Counted from the stretch's first letter, positions 43,688 through 53,181 are shown. The stretch is DNA of 64,000 nt from Teichococcus rhizosphaerae (GCF_002631185.1 NZ_PDNU01000021.1:1-64000), one strand, 5' to 3'. A program made the numbers and translations. The notes: generated by a model not told the origin, from the letters alone.

Positions 43688-44686
43688 GTGCCGAGATCGA
43701 AGATCGAGCTGCGCCATGTGCGCTACATCATCGCTGCCGCGGAAAGCGGCAGCTTCCGGCGCGCGGCGCAAGATCTCGGCGTCGAGCAGTCGGCGATCAG
43801 CCGCCGCATCCGCGATGTCGAGGATGAGATCGGCGCACAGCTGTTCCGCCGTCATCCTGCCGGCGTCGACCTGACGGACATCGGCAAACAATTCCTGAAT
43901 CAGGCCGCCCCTGGGGCTCGCCAGATCGGATCGGCGCTCGACGGCGCAAGAACGGTGGCGAACAGAGGACGGCATCTTCGGATCGGCGTGTTCGGGCCTC
44001 TGACCATGGGCTTTCTGTCTGAGCTCTTCGGGGCCTTTCGGGGTGACCGCCCGGGGGTCAAGCTGCGGTTCAGCGAGGGCAGTTGTCCCGAACTTATCGC
44101 GGCCGTGCGGCGGGGGCAGCTTGATGTCGGTGTCGTCGCCGAAGCATCGCCCGGGAAGGGCTTTGACGTGACGCATTTGTGGGCCGAGCCCGTGTACGCG
44201 GCATTGCCGGACGGCGACCCACTCGCCGATCAGAAGGCGCTCCGGTGGGATGACCTGCGTGATCGGCACTTTGTGGTGACTGATTTACCGACCGGCGATT
44301 TCGCGAAGGGTTACCTGATGCGAAACCTCCAGACTTCGCCCGGAGACCTCCAGATCGAGCAATTGTCCGTCACTCGGGAATCTCTGATGCAGATCGTCGC
44401 GCATGGGGACGGCGTCACCATCGCAGGCAGCGCGCATGTCCGTCACGGTCTGCCAGGCATTGCTTTTCGCCTGATCGAGGATGCTGTTCTCCGCTATGGT
44501 GCTGTCCACCCGCGAGGGGCGCTCCATCGGAACCTCGAGCGCCTGCTGGCGCTGGCAAAGTCTTTCTCGGAGCGAGATGACGCTTGGTTCGCCCGGCAAC
44601 GGCTCATGCGCCCTGAGCATCGGCGCGTGCCGCACGTTGACTGCCATCGCGGCGCGCGCGGGCGAACCCCCGATCGGTTGCAATGA
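43688..44686 (+). CDS. LysR-family transcriptional regulator of the transfer region
   Basis: A 332-residue regulator. The N-terminal winged helix RHVRYIIAAAESGSFRRAAQDLGVEQSAISRRIRDVEDEIGAQLFRR is classical LysR, followed by an effector-binding domain from about residue 95 (LRIGVFGPLTMGFLSELFGAF). LysR genes occupy this same place, after trbI/DUF2274, in related conjugative elements, where they are thought to control transfer genes. The GTG at 43688 follows GGGGA. The last 83 bp overlap the antisense DUF2274 gene. Confidence 0.88.
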   Translation: MPRSKIELRHVRYIIAAAESGSFRRAAQDLGVEQSAISRRIRDVEDEIGAQLFRRHPAGVDLTDIGKQFLNQAAPGARQIGSALDGARTVANRGRHLRIGVFGPLTMGFLSELFGAFRGDRPGVKLRFSEGSCPELIAAVRRGQLDVGVVAEASPGKGFDVTHLWAEPVYAALPDGDPLADQKALRWDDLRDRHFVVTDLPTGDFAKGYLMRNLQTSPGDLQIEQLSVTRESLMQIVAHGDGVTIAGSAHVRHGLPGIAFRLIEDAVLRYGAVHPRGALHRNLERLLALAKSFSERDDAWFARQRLMRPEHRRVPHVDCHRGARGRTPDRLQ

Positions 44687-44858
44687 AGCGCTCGAGCATG
44701 GGCACAATCAGCTTCGTCGGGTCGCCGATGGTCTGGCCTTGTTCGCGGCCGAGTGCTGCGGCGTAGGCGACGAGGTCCCGATGCAGCGGCGCAGGGAGTT
44801 CAATCGTCACCTTGACCGGCTTGTCGTCGATGATCGGGCCGAGCTTCAGCTTGGTCAT
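44604..44858 (-). CDS. DUF2274 protein (last gene of the trb operon)
   Basis: An 84-residue protein, TKLKLGPIIDDKPVKVTIELPAPLHRDLVAYAAALGRE, matching DUF2274, which regularly follows trbI in alphaproteobacterial elements. The fold looks like a ribbon-helix-helix DNA-binding unit. The start overlaps the trbI stop (TGATG). Its 3' end overlaps the 3' end of the convergent LysR gene. Confidence 0.8.
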   Translation of the reverse strand: MTKLKLGPIIDDKPVKVTIELPAPLHRDLVAYAAALGREQGQTIGDPTKLIVPMLERFIATDRGFARARRDGSQRAARADAQGA

Positions 44859-46057
44859 CACAACCCTCCATAAGGTTCGAGCACGAGGTCGCGGGTGACG
44901 ATGACGCGCACGGGGAACCCCGGTCTGATCGTCAGGGTCGGCGCGACATTGAGTTGCCGACGGATGATCTGCTGCCCTGCGTCGTTGATGGTGTCCTGCC
45001 CGCCGTTGCGGATCGCCCGGAGCAGCCGATCCTGATCGTCAACGGCGAGTTCGGCGCCGACCGACAGCAGTGTCGACAGGCCGGCAGCCTTGGCGAGATC
45101 CCACCAGTGATAGTCGACGCCATCCTGGAGACCCGCATAGCCTTGCGCGTCGGCTCCGGGTTGACGTTCCAAGACGATCGAACGGCCATTCGGGAGGATG
45201 AGCCGCTTCCAGACGAGCAGCACCCGGCGCTGACCGAAGCCGACATCGTTGCTGTACTCGCCGATCAGCCGCGTGCCCTGCGGGACGAGCAGGATGCGCC
45301 CGGTCGGGCTGTCGTAGACATGCTCCGTGACCTGCGCGGTGATCTGGCCGGGCAAGTCGGATCGGATGCCGGTGATGAGGGCCGCGGCGATGACGGCGCC
45401 GGTCTGAAGCACATAGGGCGATGCCGGACCCATCACGCGATCTGGCGAGACCGTGCGGCGGTCCACGCCCGCATTCAGGAACGCGAGCTGGCGATCCTGC
45501 GCCGTCGCTGCACCTGGCTGGCCCGGAAGACCTAGCCCAGAGAGGCTCGGGCTGCCTGGTCCACCAACTGTCGCAATCGGAGCTGCGACGCGCGCCTCCG
45601 TCTGGAAGAAGACGCGGCTCGTTCGGGCAGCTTCTTCTTCCGCGCGCCTGCGTTGCTCGACCGGATCGACGGTGGGCGCTGCTGCCATCGGCGGCGTGAC
45701 GGGCTGGCCACGGTTCTGCGCATCGAGGATGGGGCGCCCCAGATCCCCGGGCAGCGGAGGCCCAAGCACCGGACCGGTGTAGTCGCGTGGCAGGCCGGCG
45801 AGCCCGTCCGCAGTTCGCCGATTTTGCGTGGAGTAAAGCTCCTCACTGCCAGGGCCGATACTGCGCGTCTGAAGCGCATAGATGAGCGCGCCACCAACCC
45901 CGAGGGCGGCGACGAGACTGATGCCGCCCAGCACCTTTCGCGACAGTCGGGTGACCCGGGGCGGTTCGGCGCGCAGCCGCATTGGCGCAGCGGCGTCGCC
46001 GGGTTGTGTGCCGACCAGCTGTGCGTCGGCTTCGTTGGGCGTGTCGCGCTCGCTCAT
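44858..46057 (-). CDS. trbI: Conjugal transfer protein TrbI (VirB10-like)
   Basis: A 399-residue core-complex protein spanning the inner and outer membranes. One N-terminal membrane segment (LGGISLVAALGVGGALIYAL) is followed by a Pro-rich periplasmic region. The conserved VirB10 C-terminal domain is visible: AALITGIRSDLPGQITAQVTEHVYDSPTG, LVPQGTRLIGEYS, and GVDYHWWDLAKAAGLSTLL. The ATG at 46057 overlaps the trbG stop (ATGA), which fixes the start against a longer open frame. Confidence 0.95.
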   Translation of the reverse strand: MSERDTPNEADAQLVGTQPGDAAAPMRLRAEPPRVTRLSRKVLGGISLVAALGVGGALIYALQTRSIGPGSEELYSTQNRRTADGLAGLPRDYTGPVLGPPLPGDLGRPILDAQNRGQPVTPPMAAAPTVDPVEQRRRAEEEAARTSRVFFQTEARVAAPIATVGGPGSPSLSGLGLPGQPGAATAQDRQLAFLNAGVDRRTVSPDRVMGPASPYVLQTGAVIAAALITGIRSDLPGQITAQVTEHVYDSPTGRILLVPQGTRLIGEYSNDVGFGQRRVLLVWKRLILPNGRSIVLERQPGADAQGYAGLQDGVDYHWWDLAKAAGLSTLLSVGAELAVDDQDRLLRAIRNGGQDTINDAGQQIIRRQLNVAPTLTIRPGFPVRVIVTRDLVLEPYGGL

Positions 46058-47034
46058 GACGCGGGCCTCCCATCGGTGCGAACGATCCGGACCGTCTGCT
46101 GGCGCTCGCCACTGCCGAGACGGAGCTCGGCGGCGCCGAACAAACGGTCGACGATCAGGATGTTCTGGTGGATCCGGCTGTTGGCGATTTGCGGTTCGCC
46201 ATCTGCGCCGATGACGAAGAGCGGGGGCATCTCGCCCTGAACGATCCCGCGCGGGAACTCGACATAGACGCGGCGCCCGTCGTCGTAGACCGAGATTGGC
46301 CGCCACGGCGGCGTGTTGCCTGTAAGACCGTAGCGATAGTTCCGTGCCGCAACGGCCGGGATCACTGGTGTAGCGGGCACTGCCTGTCTCTGCGAGGCGG
46401 GCGGCTGCGGATAGGCCCAGGCGACGGCCGGCATATAGGGGCGTTCGCCCGAGCGCAGCTCGATCATGTAGATGCGACGGTCGGTGGTGATGACCAGATT
46501 GGTCGTGATGTCTGGCCGTGTCGGCTTCACGAGGACATGGACGCGCCGGGTGATGCCCGAGCCGCTCTCTGTGTCGCCGATGATCCAGCGCGCCGTATCG
46601 CCCGCAGCGATCGGGCCGGCGCCGGTCAGGCTTTCGCCTGGTTCCAACGCGATGTTGGTGATCTGCCCGGGAGCGGCATAGACTTGATAGAGCGCGCCCT
46701 CGCTCCAGGGATAGATCTGTATCGAGTTGTAATACCCCTCGCGGCGCGGTTCGACGCGCGCGGCGGCATTGGCATTCTCCACGCGGCCCGCCGGCGTCCC
46801 CGCGGCAGCGCCACCGCGCGCGGGTGTCCAGGCGGGCGGTGTGTGAAGCGGCCTAGGTGGCGCCTCCGTGACGGCAGCCGGCACAGGGGGAAGTGGCGGC
46901 ACATCGGCGTCATAGCTGATCTGTGGCGGTCGGTTGGTCGCGCAGCCGGCCAGCGCCAATCCCGAGATCAGCAAAAGCGCAGAGCCGGATAGGCGGAAGC
47001 CACGGCTCGCGGGTCGGCGGAGATGATTTCTCAT
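46054..47034 (-). CDS. trbG: Conjugal transfer protein TrbG (VirB9-like)
   Basis: A 326-residue outer-membrane core-complex protein. It has a lipoprotein-type signal (LLISGLALAGC), then a Pro-rich linker. The VirB9/CagX domain includes PWSEGALYQVYAAPGQITNIALEPGE and, near the end, RRVYVEFPRGIVQGEMPPLFVIG. Both ends overlap neighbours by four bases. It works with TrbI and TrbF in the mating channel. Confidence 0.95.
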   Translation of the reverse strand: MRNHLRRPASRGFRLSGSALLLISGLALAGCATNRPPQISYDADVPPLPPVPAAVTEAPPRPLHTPPAWTPARGGAAAGTPAGRVENANAAARVEPRREGYYNSIQIYPWSEGALYQVYAAPGQITNIALEPGESLTGAGPIAAGDTARWIIGDTESGSGITRRVHVLVKPTRPDITTNLVITTDRRIYMIELRSGERPYMPAVAWAYPQPPASQRQAVPATPVIPAVAARNYRYGLTGNTPPWRPISVYDDGRRVYVEFPRGIVQGEMPPLFVIGADGEPQIANSRIHQNILIVDRLFGAAELRLGSGERQQTVRIVRTDGRPAS

Positions 47035-47720
47035 TGCCCCATTTCCCGCGACCAGTTGATGGCGTTGACGTAGATCCCAAGCGGATTGGCCCGCAGCCGC
47101 TCTGCGTCGCGCGGGGGTTGGATCACGATGGTCAAGATGGCTGTCCAGCGCTGTGTCGTGGAGAGCTGGCCGTTCTCGTACTGGCGTTCGGTCCAGGCCA
47201 CGCGGAAGCTGTCAGGCGACGCGCGGATCACGCTCGACACTTCGACCGACACCTGCTGCTTCCCGACGCGGGTGAACGGATCGTTGGCGCGGGCGAAGTC
47301 ATTGAGGGCCGCCGCGCCGCGATCGGTCGTGAACTCGTAGGCGCGCAGCCAATTCTGCCGCACGACGATGGCGTCGGCCGGGATCGAGCGGACCTGCTCG
47401 ATGAACCGCGCCAGATGCCAGGCCACCTGCGGGTCGGTGGGGCGGTAGTCGGCCTGCGCTGGCGCGACCGCCTGCGCCTGGCCGAGATTGTCGACCTGCA
47501 CCACCCACGGGACGATGGTCCCGCGCGCCGACTGCCAGACCAGCGCGGCAGCGAAGCCGGCGGAGAGGATCAGGCAGCCGAAGGCCATGAGCCGCCAGTT
47601 TCGGGCCTGGACACGCGCTGAGCCGATTCGATCATCCCAGATCTGCGCCGCGCGCTGATATGGCGTCTCGGGCTCGGGCGTCTTTCCATAGTGGGTTGCG
47701 GGTCGCTTGAAGAAGCTCAT
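47031..47720 (-). CDS. trbF: Conjugal transfer protein TrbF (VirB8-like)
   Basis: A 229-residue inner-membrane protein with one helix (LMAFGCLILSAGFAAALVW) and a periplasmic VirB8-like domain. Typical pieces are IWDDRIGSARVQARNWR before the helix and VAWHLARFIEQVRSIP and NPLGIYVNAINWSRE after it. The start at 47720 overlaps the trbL stop (ATGA), which decides against the longer open frame. Confidence 0.95.
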   Translation of the reverse strand: MSFFKRPATHYGKTPEPETPYQRAAQIWDDRIGSARVQARNWRLMAFGCLILSAGFAAALVWQSARGTIVPWVVQVDNLGQAQAVAPAQADYRPTDPQVAWHLARFIEQVRSIPADAIVVRQNWLRAYEFTTDRGAAALNDFARANDPFTRVGKQQVSVEVSSVIRASPDSFRVAWTERQYENGQLSTTQRWTAILTIVIQPPRDAERLRANPLGIYVNAINWSREMGQ

Positions 47721-49066
47721 GTGCGGTCGCCTCCGGAGAGATTGATGGAAGAGCCGCCGCCGTGGCTGTCGCCCGATCGGATCGCGTGTGCCGCGAGCGT
47801 GACGCCGTGGCTCATGGTCTGCCCACGTCGCATGCGCTGCGCCCAAGCCGGCGGGCTGGCGGCAGAGCCTGTGGCCGCCGGTGCGGCCGAACCGGCATCA
47901 TTCGCGACCGTTCCCATGCTCGAGGAACCGCCGGTGGCTCCGAAGCCGCTTTTGACGCCGTCGGCGAAGCTCGAGCGAACGCTTTGCGCGGCCCGGCGCA
48001 GCGGAGAGGCTGCCGCGCCGCCGGCCGCTCGTGCGACGCCGCCGAGGCCCGACGCGACGCCGGCGGCGCCCGACTGGCCGAGGGAACCGAGACTGTAGGC
48101 AGCAGAGGCGGCTCCCGCCGCGGTGGCTCCACCGCGCACGGCGGCGGCGCCGCCGGAAATGGCGCTCGCGCCACCGCGCAAGGCGAGCCCGGCCGCGCCG
48201 CCGGCAGCCATGGCTGCGCCGCCCGCGACGAGGCCGGTGCCGATGGCGGAGCCTGCGCCGAGTTGCGGGCCGCCGGAAACGATGCCGTTGGCGATACCCG
48301 GACCAAAGATGCCGAGACCGAGAAGCGACAGCGCCGCCAACACGACGGCCATCGCGTCGTCGATGGTCGGTGGCTGACCGCCGAATCCTGCCGTGAACTG
48401 ACTGAACAGAGTCGAGCCGATGCCGATGATGACGGCGAGCACCAGTACCTTGATCCCTGACGAGATGACGTTTCCCAGCACGCGCTCGGCCATGAAGGCG
48501 GTCTTCCCGAACAGGCCGAACGGGATCAGGACAAAGCCGGCCAGGGTGGTCAGCTTGAATTCGATCAGCGTGATGAAGAGCTGGATGGCCAGGATGAAGA
48601 AGGCGAGCAGCACCAGCGCCCAGGCGAAGAGCAGGCAGGCGATCTGGATGAAGTTTTCGAAGAAGGCGATCCAGCCCATCAGGTTTGAGATGGATTCGAG
48701 CAGCGGCCTCGCCGCATCGAGACCCGTCTGCGCGACCCGGCCCGGGCGCATCAGGTCCTGGATGGAAAACCCGGTGCCGGACGCCTGAAGTCCGAGGCCG
48801 GCGAAGCTTTCGAAGACGATCCGCGCGAGGTTGTTCCAGTTGCCGATGATGTAGGCAAAGACGCCCACAAACAGCGTCTTCTTCACAAGGCGTGCGATGA
48901 TGTCGTCGTCCGCGCCCCAGCTCCAGAACAGGGCGGCCAGCGTGACGTCGATGACGATCAGCGTCGTCGCGATGAACGCCACCTCGCCGCCGAGCAGGCC
49001 GAATCCGCTGTCGATGTAGGAGGTGAAGACCCCGAGGAAATTGTCGATGACGCCGCTGCCGCCCAT
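47717..49066 (-). CDS. trbL: Conjugal transfer protein TrbL (VirB6-like)
   Basis: A 449-residue polytopic membrane protein. Residues 1-270 hold six or more helices, with GGSGVIDNFLGVFTSYIDSGFGLL at the start and DDAMAVVLAALSLLGLGIFGPG near the end of the block. The C-terminal third is Gly/Ala-rich and low in complexity (repeated GGAAxAxGG), then hydrophilic; this tail varies widely between elements. TrbL forms part of the inner-membrane pore. Confidence 0.93.
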   Translation of the reverse strand: MGGSGVIDNFLGVFTSYIDSGFGLLGGEVAFIATTLIVIDVTLAALFWSWGADDDIIARLVKKTLFVGVFAYIIGNWNNLARIVFESFAGLGLQASGTGFSIQDLMRPGRVAQTGLDAARPLLESISNLMGWIAFFENFIQIACLLFAWALVLLAFFILAIQLFITLIEFKLTTLAGFVLIPFGLFGKTAFMAERVLGNVISSGIKVLVLAVIIGIGSTLFSQFTAGFGGQPPTIDDAMAVVLAALSLLGLGIFGPGIANGIVSGGPQLGAGSAIGTGLVAGGAAMAAGGAAGLALRGGASAISGGAAAVRGGATAAGAASAAYSLGSLGQSGAAGVASGLGGVARAAGGAAASPLRRAAQSVRSSFADGVKSGFGATGGSSSMGTVANDAGSAAPAATGSAASPPAWAQRMRRGQTMSHGVTLAAHAIRSGDSHGGGSSINLSGGDRT

Positions 49067-49069
49067 GGC

Positions 49070-49351
49070 TCACCGCCCTTCGTCGGCGCGTCGCGGCGCG
49101 GTGCGGGTGCCAAGGAAACGGTCGCGGGTTTCGGCCCAGATGCGCAGACACTCGCCGTCCCTTGCGGCGGCTTCCCCCATCTGCTGGCACCGACGCTGGC
49201 CCTCGCGCAGCGGGTCCGGCGCCTCCTCAAGCACGGGCGTCGGCCGAGCCGCTGGCCTTTCCTCTTTCCGGGTCATCTCGATCGCCGTTGCCGTGATTGC
49301 GACGGAGACGAAGATGATTGCGCCCACGCGGGCCAGCGTCTTGCCGTCCAT
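49070..49351 (-). CDS. trbK: TrbK-like (TrbK-alt) putative entry-exclusion protein
   Basis: A 93-residue protein with one N-terminal membrane segment (LARVGAIIFVSVAITATAIEM) and a C-terminal motif with RRCQQMGEAAARDGECLRIWAETRDRFLG, including two Cys. This pattern is the TrbK-alt type found between trbJ and trbL. It is thought to block entry of related elements. It starts 10 bp after trbJ and ends 3 bp before trbL. Confidence 0.85.
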   Translation of the reverse strand: MDGKTLARVGAIIFVSVAITATAIEMTRKEERPAARPTPVLEEAPDPLREGQRRCQQMGEAAARDGECLRIWAETRDRFLGTRTAPRRADEGR

Positions 49352-49361
49352 CCTGCTGTCC

Positions 49362-50123
49362 TCAGTTGCCGTTCGGGAACATCCGGGCGTTGCCGGGCTG
49401 ATAGCCGGAGCCGGGCGTCAGGAACCGGCGGCGCTGTTCACGGCCTTGTTCGGCGGCTGCGGCGCGCTCGGCATCGACAAGCGCCTGCGCTCGGCCGTTC
49501 GCAGCGACCACAGCGACCAGGTCTGCGAGTTGCTGCGCCTGCAATGCGAGCAACTGGTTGCCGGCCTGGGTTGCCTGAAGCGCGCCGGTCGCACCCTGGC
49601 TCTGCCCGACCAGAGCCGCCATCTCGGCGCGGTTGGTGTCGATGTTGCCGACGACACCGGCCTGCACGCGCAGCGCGTCCTGAAGGCCGCCGACCGTGTT
49701 CTGCCAGCGCGATCGTGCATCGGAGACGAGACGCTGATCCGAAGTGGACAGCGAGATGTTGCTGTACTGGCTCTGAAAGGCTTGGTCGATCTGCTGCACG
49801 TCGAAGGCGATGCGCTGTGCCTGACCCAGAAGCGCTTGCGTGCGCTGCACCGATTGCTGGAGCTGCTGAAGCGAGGAGTAGGGCAGGCTCGCGAGATTGC
49901 GGGCCTGGTTGATCAGCATCTGCGCTTCGTTCTGGAGGCTCTGGATCTGGTTGTTGATCTGCTCGAGCGCCCGCGCGGCCGATAGGACATTCTGGACGTA
50001 GTTGGTCGGATCATAAACGACCCACTGCGCCGCTGCCGGGGTGACGAACACGGGCGATAAGGCGACGGGCAGCGACAGGATGGTTGCGGCGAACAGCGCC
50101 GCGCGAGAGCGTCGGATCATCAT
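49362..50123 (-). CDS. trbJ: Conjugal transfer protein TrbJ (VirB5-like)
   Basis: A 253-residue periplasmic protein with a signal peptide (cleavage near TPAAAQW) and the typical start of the mature part, VVYDPTNYVQNVLSAARALEQINNQI. The remainder is Gln-rich coiled coil (residues ~45-120 and ~180-230). TrbJ is needed for pilus tip or mating-pair formation. The ATG at 50123 overlaps the trbE stop (ATGA). Confidence 0.93.
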   Translation of the reverse strand: MMIRRSRAALFAATILSLPVALSPVFVTPAAAQWVVYDPTNYVQNVLSAARALEQINNQIQSLQNEAQMLINQARNLASLPYSSLQQLQQSVQRTQALLGQAQRIAFDVQQIDQAFQSQYSNISLSTSDQRLVSDARSRWQNTVGGLQDALRVQAGVVGNIDTNRAEMAALVGQSQGATGALQATQAGNQLLALQAQQLADLVAVVAANGRAQALVDAERAAAAEQGREQRRRFLTPGSGYQPGNARMFPNGN

Positions 50124-52558
50124 GGCTTGGGCTCCAGGTTGGCGAGATCGGGAATGAGGTCGGCGGCCCATCCGACATCGCGGGCGCGCAGCCAGGCGGA
50201 CAGGAAGCCGTCGCGGCCATGCTCGGCGAGGATCGCCTCGATGGCGGCCTGATCAGTTTTCGAGGATGCCGCGCAGAGCGCGAGGGCGACTTCGGAGAGC
50301 CCCAGCTCGAACAGCCGGTTGCCGCGCCGCGACTGGCAGTAATAGTCGCGCTTGGGTGTGGCCCGGCTGAGGATCTCGATCTGGCGGTCGTTCAAGCCGA
50401 AGCGCCGGTAGATGGCGGTGATCTGCGGTTCGATCGCGCGTTCGTTCGGCAGCAAAAGGCGCGTCTGGCAGCTTTCGATGATGGCCGGAGCGATCGCGCT
50501 CCCATCGATGTCAGCCAGCGATTGCGTGGCGAAGACGACGGACGCGTTCTTCTTGCGCAGCGTCTTCAGCCATTCGCGCAGTTGCGCCGAGAAGCCTTCA
50601 TCGTCGAGCGCGAGCCAGCCTTCGTCGACGATCAGGAGCGTGGGCCGTCCATCCAGACGGTCGCCGATCCGATGGAAGAGATAGGCGAGGACCGCCGGCG
50701 CCGCGCCGCCGCCGATCAGCCCCTCGGTTTCAAAGGCCTGGACCGCAGCTTCCCCTAGCTGCTCGCCTTCGGCGTCCAGCAGCCGTCCGTATGCACCGCC
50801 CACGCAAAAGGGTCGCAGCGCCTGTTTGAGATCATTCGACTGGAGGAGGACGGCGAGGCCCGTCAGCGTGCGCTCAGGGACCGGCGCGGACGCCAGCGAG
50901 GTCAGCGCCGTCCAGAGATGTTCTTTCACCTCCGGCGTGATCGTGACGCCCTCGCGGGCAAGGATGGCGGCAATCCAGTCGGCTGCCCAGCCACGCTCAT
51001 GGGTTTCGTGAACGCGTGCGAGTGGCTGGAGGGAGACCGACGACGCGGCGCCTTCCGTCAGGCTGCCGCCGAGGTCGTGCCAATCGCCTCCCATGGCGAG
51101 CGCGGCTGCGCGGATCGAGCCGCCAAAGTCGAAGGCGAAGACTTGGGCACCCGGATAGCGCCGGAACTGAAGCGCGATAAGCGCGAGCAGGACGGACTTG
51201 CCCGCGCCGGTCGGTCCGACGACCAGTGTGTGGCCGACGTCGCCGACATGCAGCGAAAAGCGAAACGGCGTGCTGCCCTCCGTCTTGCCATAAAGCAGGG
51301 GCGGCGCACCAAAATGCTCGTCCCCTTCCGGCCCGGCCCAGACTGCGGAGAGCGGAATCATGTGGGCGAGGTTCAGGGTGGAGATCGGTGGCTGGCGGAC
51401 GTTGGCGTAGACATGGCCGGGCAGCGAACCGAGCCAGGCATCGACGGCATTGATGGTCTCGGACATCGCGGTGAAGTCGCGGCCCTGGATCACCTTTTCC
51501 ACGAGGCGCAACTTCTCGTCGGCGGTGCGCGGATCGGCATCCCAAACGGTGACCGTGGCGGTCACATAGGCCTGACCGGCATAGTCGGCCCCAAGCTCCT
51601 GCAGGGCCATATCGGCATCGGCGGCCTTGTTCGCAGCGTCAGTATCGACGAGCGCGGATGCCTCGTTGGTCATCACCTCCTTCAGGATCGCGGCGATCGA
51701 CTTGCGCTTGGCGAACCACTGCCGCCGGATGCGCGTCAGCAACTTCGTGGCGTCCGTCTTGTCGAGGAGGATCGCCCGCGTGGACCAGCGGTAGGGAAAG
51801 GCGAGCCGGTTGAGATCGTCGAGAATCCCTGGCGTCGTCGCGGTTGGAAAGCCGTTGATCGTCAGCACGCGCAGATGAGCGGCGCCGAGCCGCGGCTCGA
51901 GGCCGCCGGTCAGCGGCTCATCGGCGAGCAGCGCATCGAGGTAGATCGGTGTTTCGGGCACGCGGACGCGGTGGCGCTTCGTCGAGACAGTCGAGTGCAG
52001 GTAGGTCAGGGTCTCGCCGTCATCGAGCCACCGGCATTCCGGCATGAACCCGTCGACGAGCTGGAGGACGCGGTTTGTGCGGTCAATGAAGGCCGCGAGG
52101 GCTTCATGGGGATCAACGCCGGACTGTTGGCGACCCTCGTAGAGCCAGGTTTCCGCCCGCGCGGCGTCCTCGGCAGGCGGGAGATAGAGAAAGGTCAAGA
52201 AGTAGCTCGACTCGTAATGCGCGTCCGCTTCCTCGAAGTCGGCCTTGCGCTCCGCATCAACGAGGGCGGAGGCGGCGTCCGCGAAGCGGCTTGCCGGATA
52301 GGAGGCGGCTTCGTGGCGCTGCGCTTCGACGAAGATCGCCCAGCCCGAGCCCAGACGCCGGAAGGCGTTGTTGAGGCGACTGGCGACGGCCACCAGTTCA
52401 GCGGCCACAGCTGAGTCGAGATCGGGACCACGAAAGCGCGCGGTGCGCTGGAAGCTGCCATCCTTGTTGAGCACGACCCCTTCGCCGACCAGCGCCGCCC
52501 AGGGCAGGAAATCTGCAAGGCGGGTCGCGGTTCGGCGATATTCGGCGAGGTTCATCAT
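50120..52558 (-). CDS. trbE: Conjugal transfer ATPase TrbE (VirB4-like)
   Basis: An 812-residue cytoplasmic ATPase powering pilus biogenesis and substrate transfer. The N-terminal CagE/VirB4 domain ends near residue 410. The ATPase domain carries Walker A GPTGAGKS (448-455) and Walker B LLIVDE (641-646), and SVVFATQSLADIDGS is the following conserved Gln/Ser region. ATGATG at 52558 leaves a one-codon uncertainty. It lies 9 bp after trbD. Confidence 0.96.
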   Translation of the reverse strand: MMNLAEYRRTATRLADFLPWAALVGEGVVLNKDGSFQRTARFRGPDLDSAVAAELVAVASRLNNAFRRLGSGWAIFVEAQRHEAASYPASRFADAASALVDAERKADFEEADAHYESSYFLTFLYLPPAEDAARAETWLYEGRQQSGVDPHEALAAFIDRTNRVLQLVDGFMPECRWLDDGETLTYLHSTVSTKRHRVRVPETPIYLDALLADEPLTGGLEPRLGAAHLRVLTINGFPTATTPGILDDLNRLAFPYRWSTRAILLDKTDATKLLTRIRRQWFAKRKSIAAILKEVMTNEASALVDTDAANKAADADMALQELGADYAGQAYVTATVTVWDADPRTADEKLRLVEKVIQGRDFTAMSETINAVDAWLGSLPGHVYANVRQPPISTLNLAHMIPLSAVWAGPEGDEHFGAPPLLYGKTEGSTPFRFSLHVGDVGHTLVVGPTGAGKSVLLALIALQFRRYPGAQVFAFDFGGSIRAAALAMGGDWHDLGGSLTEGAASSVSLQPLARVHETHERGWAADWIAAILAREGVTITPEVKEHLWTALTSLASAPVPERTLTGLAVLLQSNDLKQALRPFCVGGAYGRLLDAEGEQLGEAAVQAFETEGLIGGGAAPAVLAYLFHRIGDRLDGRPTLLIVDEGWLALDDEGFSAQLREWLKTLRKKNASVVFATQSLADIDGSAIAPAIIESCQTRLLLPNERAIEPQITAIYRRFGLNDRQIEILSRATPKRDYYCQSRRGNRLFELGLSEVALALCAASSKTDQAAIEAILAEHGRDGFLSAWLRARDVGWAADLIPDLANLEPKP

Positions 52559-52567
52559 GGCCGCGCC

Positions 52568-52849
52568 TCAGACCGAGAGATGGCCCGGAATGCGCAGATG
52601 CCGGCGGCCCACTTCGACAAAAAGCGGATCGCGCTTTGCTGCCCAAACGGCGGCGAAATGGCCGATCGCCCAGATGAGGAGACCGACCAGCCATAGCCGC
52701 AATCCGAGACCGACAGCGCCGGCGAGTGTGCCGTTCATGATGGCGATGCTGCGCGGTGCGCCGCCCAGCAGAATATGCTCGGTCAGCGCGCGGTGGACCG
52801 GAACCGAGAAGCCCGCGACCTCATCGGGATGATGCAGGAGGCCCGTCAT
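52568..52849 (-). CDS. trbD: Conjugal transfer protein TrbD (VirB3-like)
   Basis: A 93-residue inner-membrane protein. The segment GFSVPVHRALTEHILLGGAPRSIAIMNGTLA is the TrbD/VirB3 signature, followed by a hydrophobic stretch (LGLRLWLVGLLIWAIGHFAAVW). It works closely with TrbE, and in some systems the two are fused. Its start overlaps the trbC stop (TGATG). Confidence 0.93.
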   Translation of the reverse strand: MTGLLHHPDEVAGFSVPVHRALTEHILLGGAPRSIAIMNGTLAGAVGLGLRLWLVGLLIWAIGHFAAVWAAKRDPLFVEVGRRHLRIPGHLSV

Positions 52850-53181
52850 CAGACGAGCGCCCCGCCGCCGAACGAGAAGAACGACAGGAAGAAGCTGGAC
52901 GCCGCGAAGGCGATCGACAGGCCGAAGACGATCTGGATGAGGCGCCGAAATCCTCCGCTCGTGTCGCCGAACGCCAGCGTCAGGCCGGTGACGATGATGA
53001 TGATCACCGCGATGATCTTGGCGACCGGCCCCTCGATCGACTGGAGGATGGACTGCAGCGGCGCTTCCCAGGGCATCGAGGAGCCGGATGCGTGGGCGGC
53101 GGGCGCCAGAAGAAAGCTCAGGGTCAGCGCCGTGGCGGCGGTTGCGAGGCGCTGATGGCCGCGCGCAATGTGTCGGATCAT
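52849..53181 (-). CDS. trbC: Conjugal transfer pilin TrbC (VirB2-like)
   Basis: A 110-residue prepilin. The signal peptide ends near AAHASGSSMPWEAPL; two hydrophobic helices follow (VAKIIAVIIIIVTGLTLAFG and IQIVFGLSIAFAASSFFLSF). TrbC-type pilins are trimmed and cyclised by a TraF-type peptidase, and such an S26 peptidase is encoded at 62380. The start overlaps the trbB stop (ATGA). Confidence 0.93.
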   Translation of the reverse strand: MIRHIARGHQRLATAATALTLSFLLAPAAHASGSSMPWEAPLQSILQSIEGPVAKIIAVIIIIVTGLTLAFGDTSGGFRRLIQIVFGLSIAFAASSFFLSFFSFGGGALV

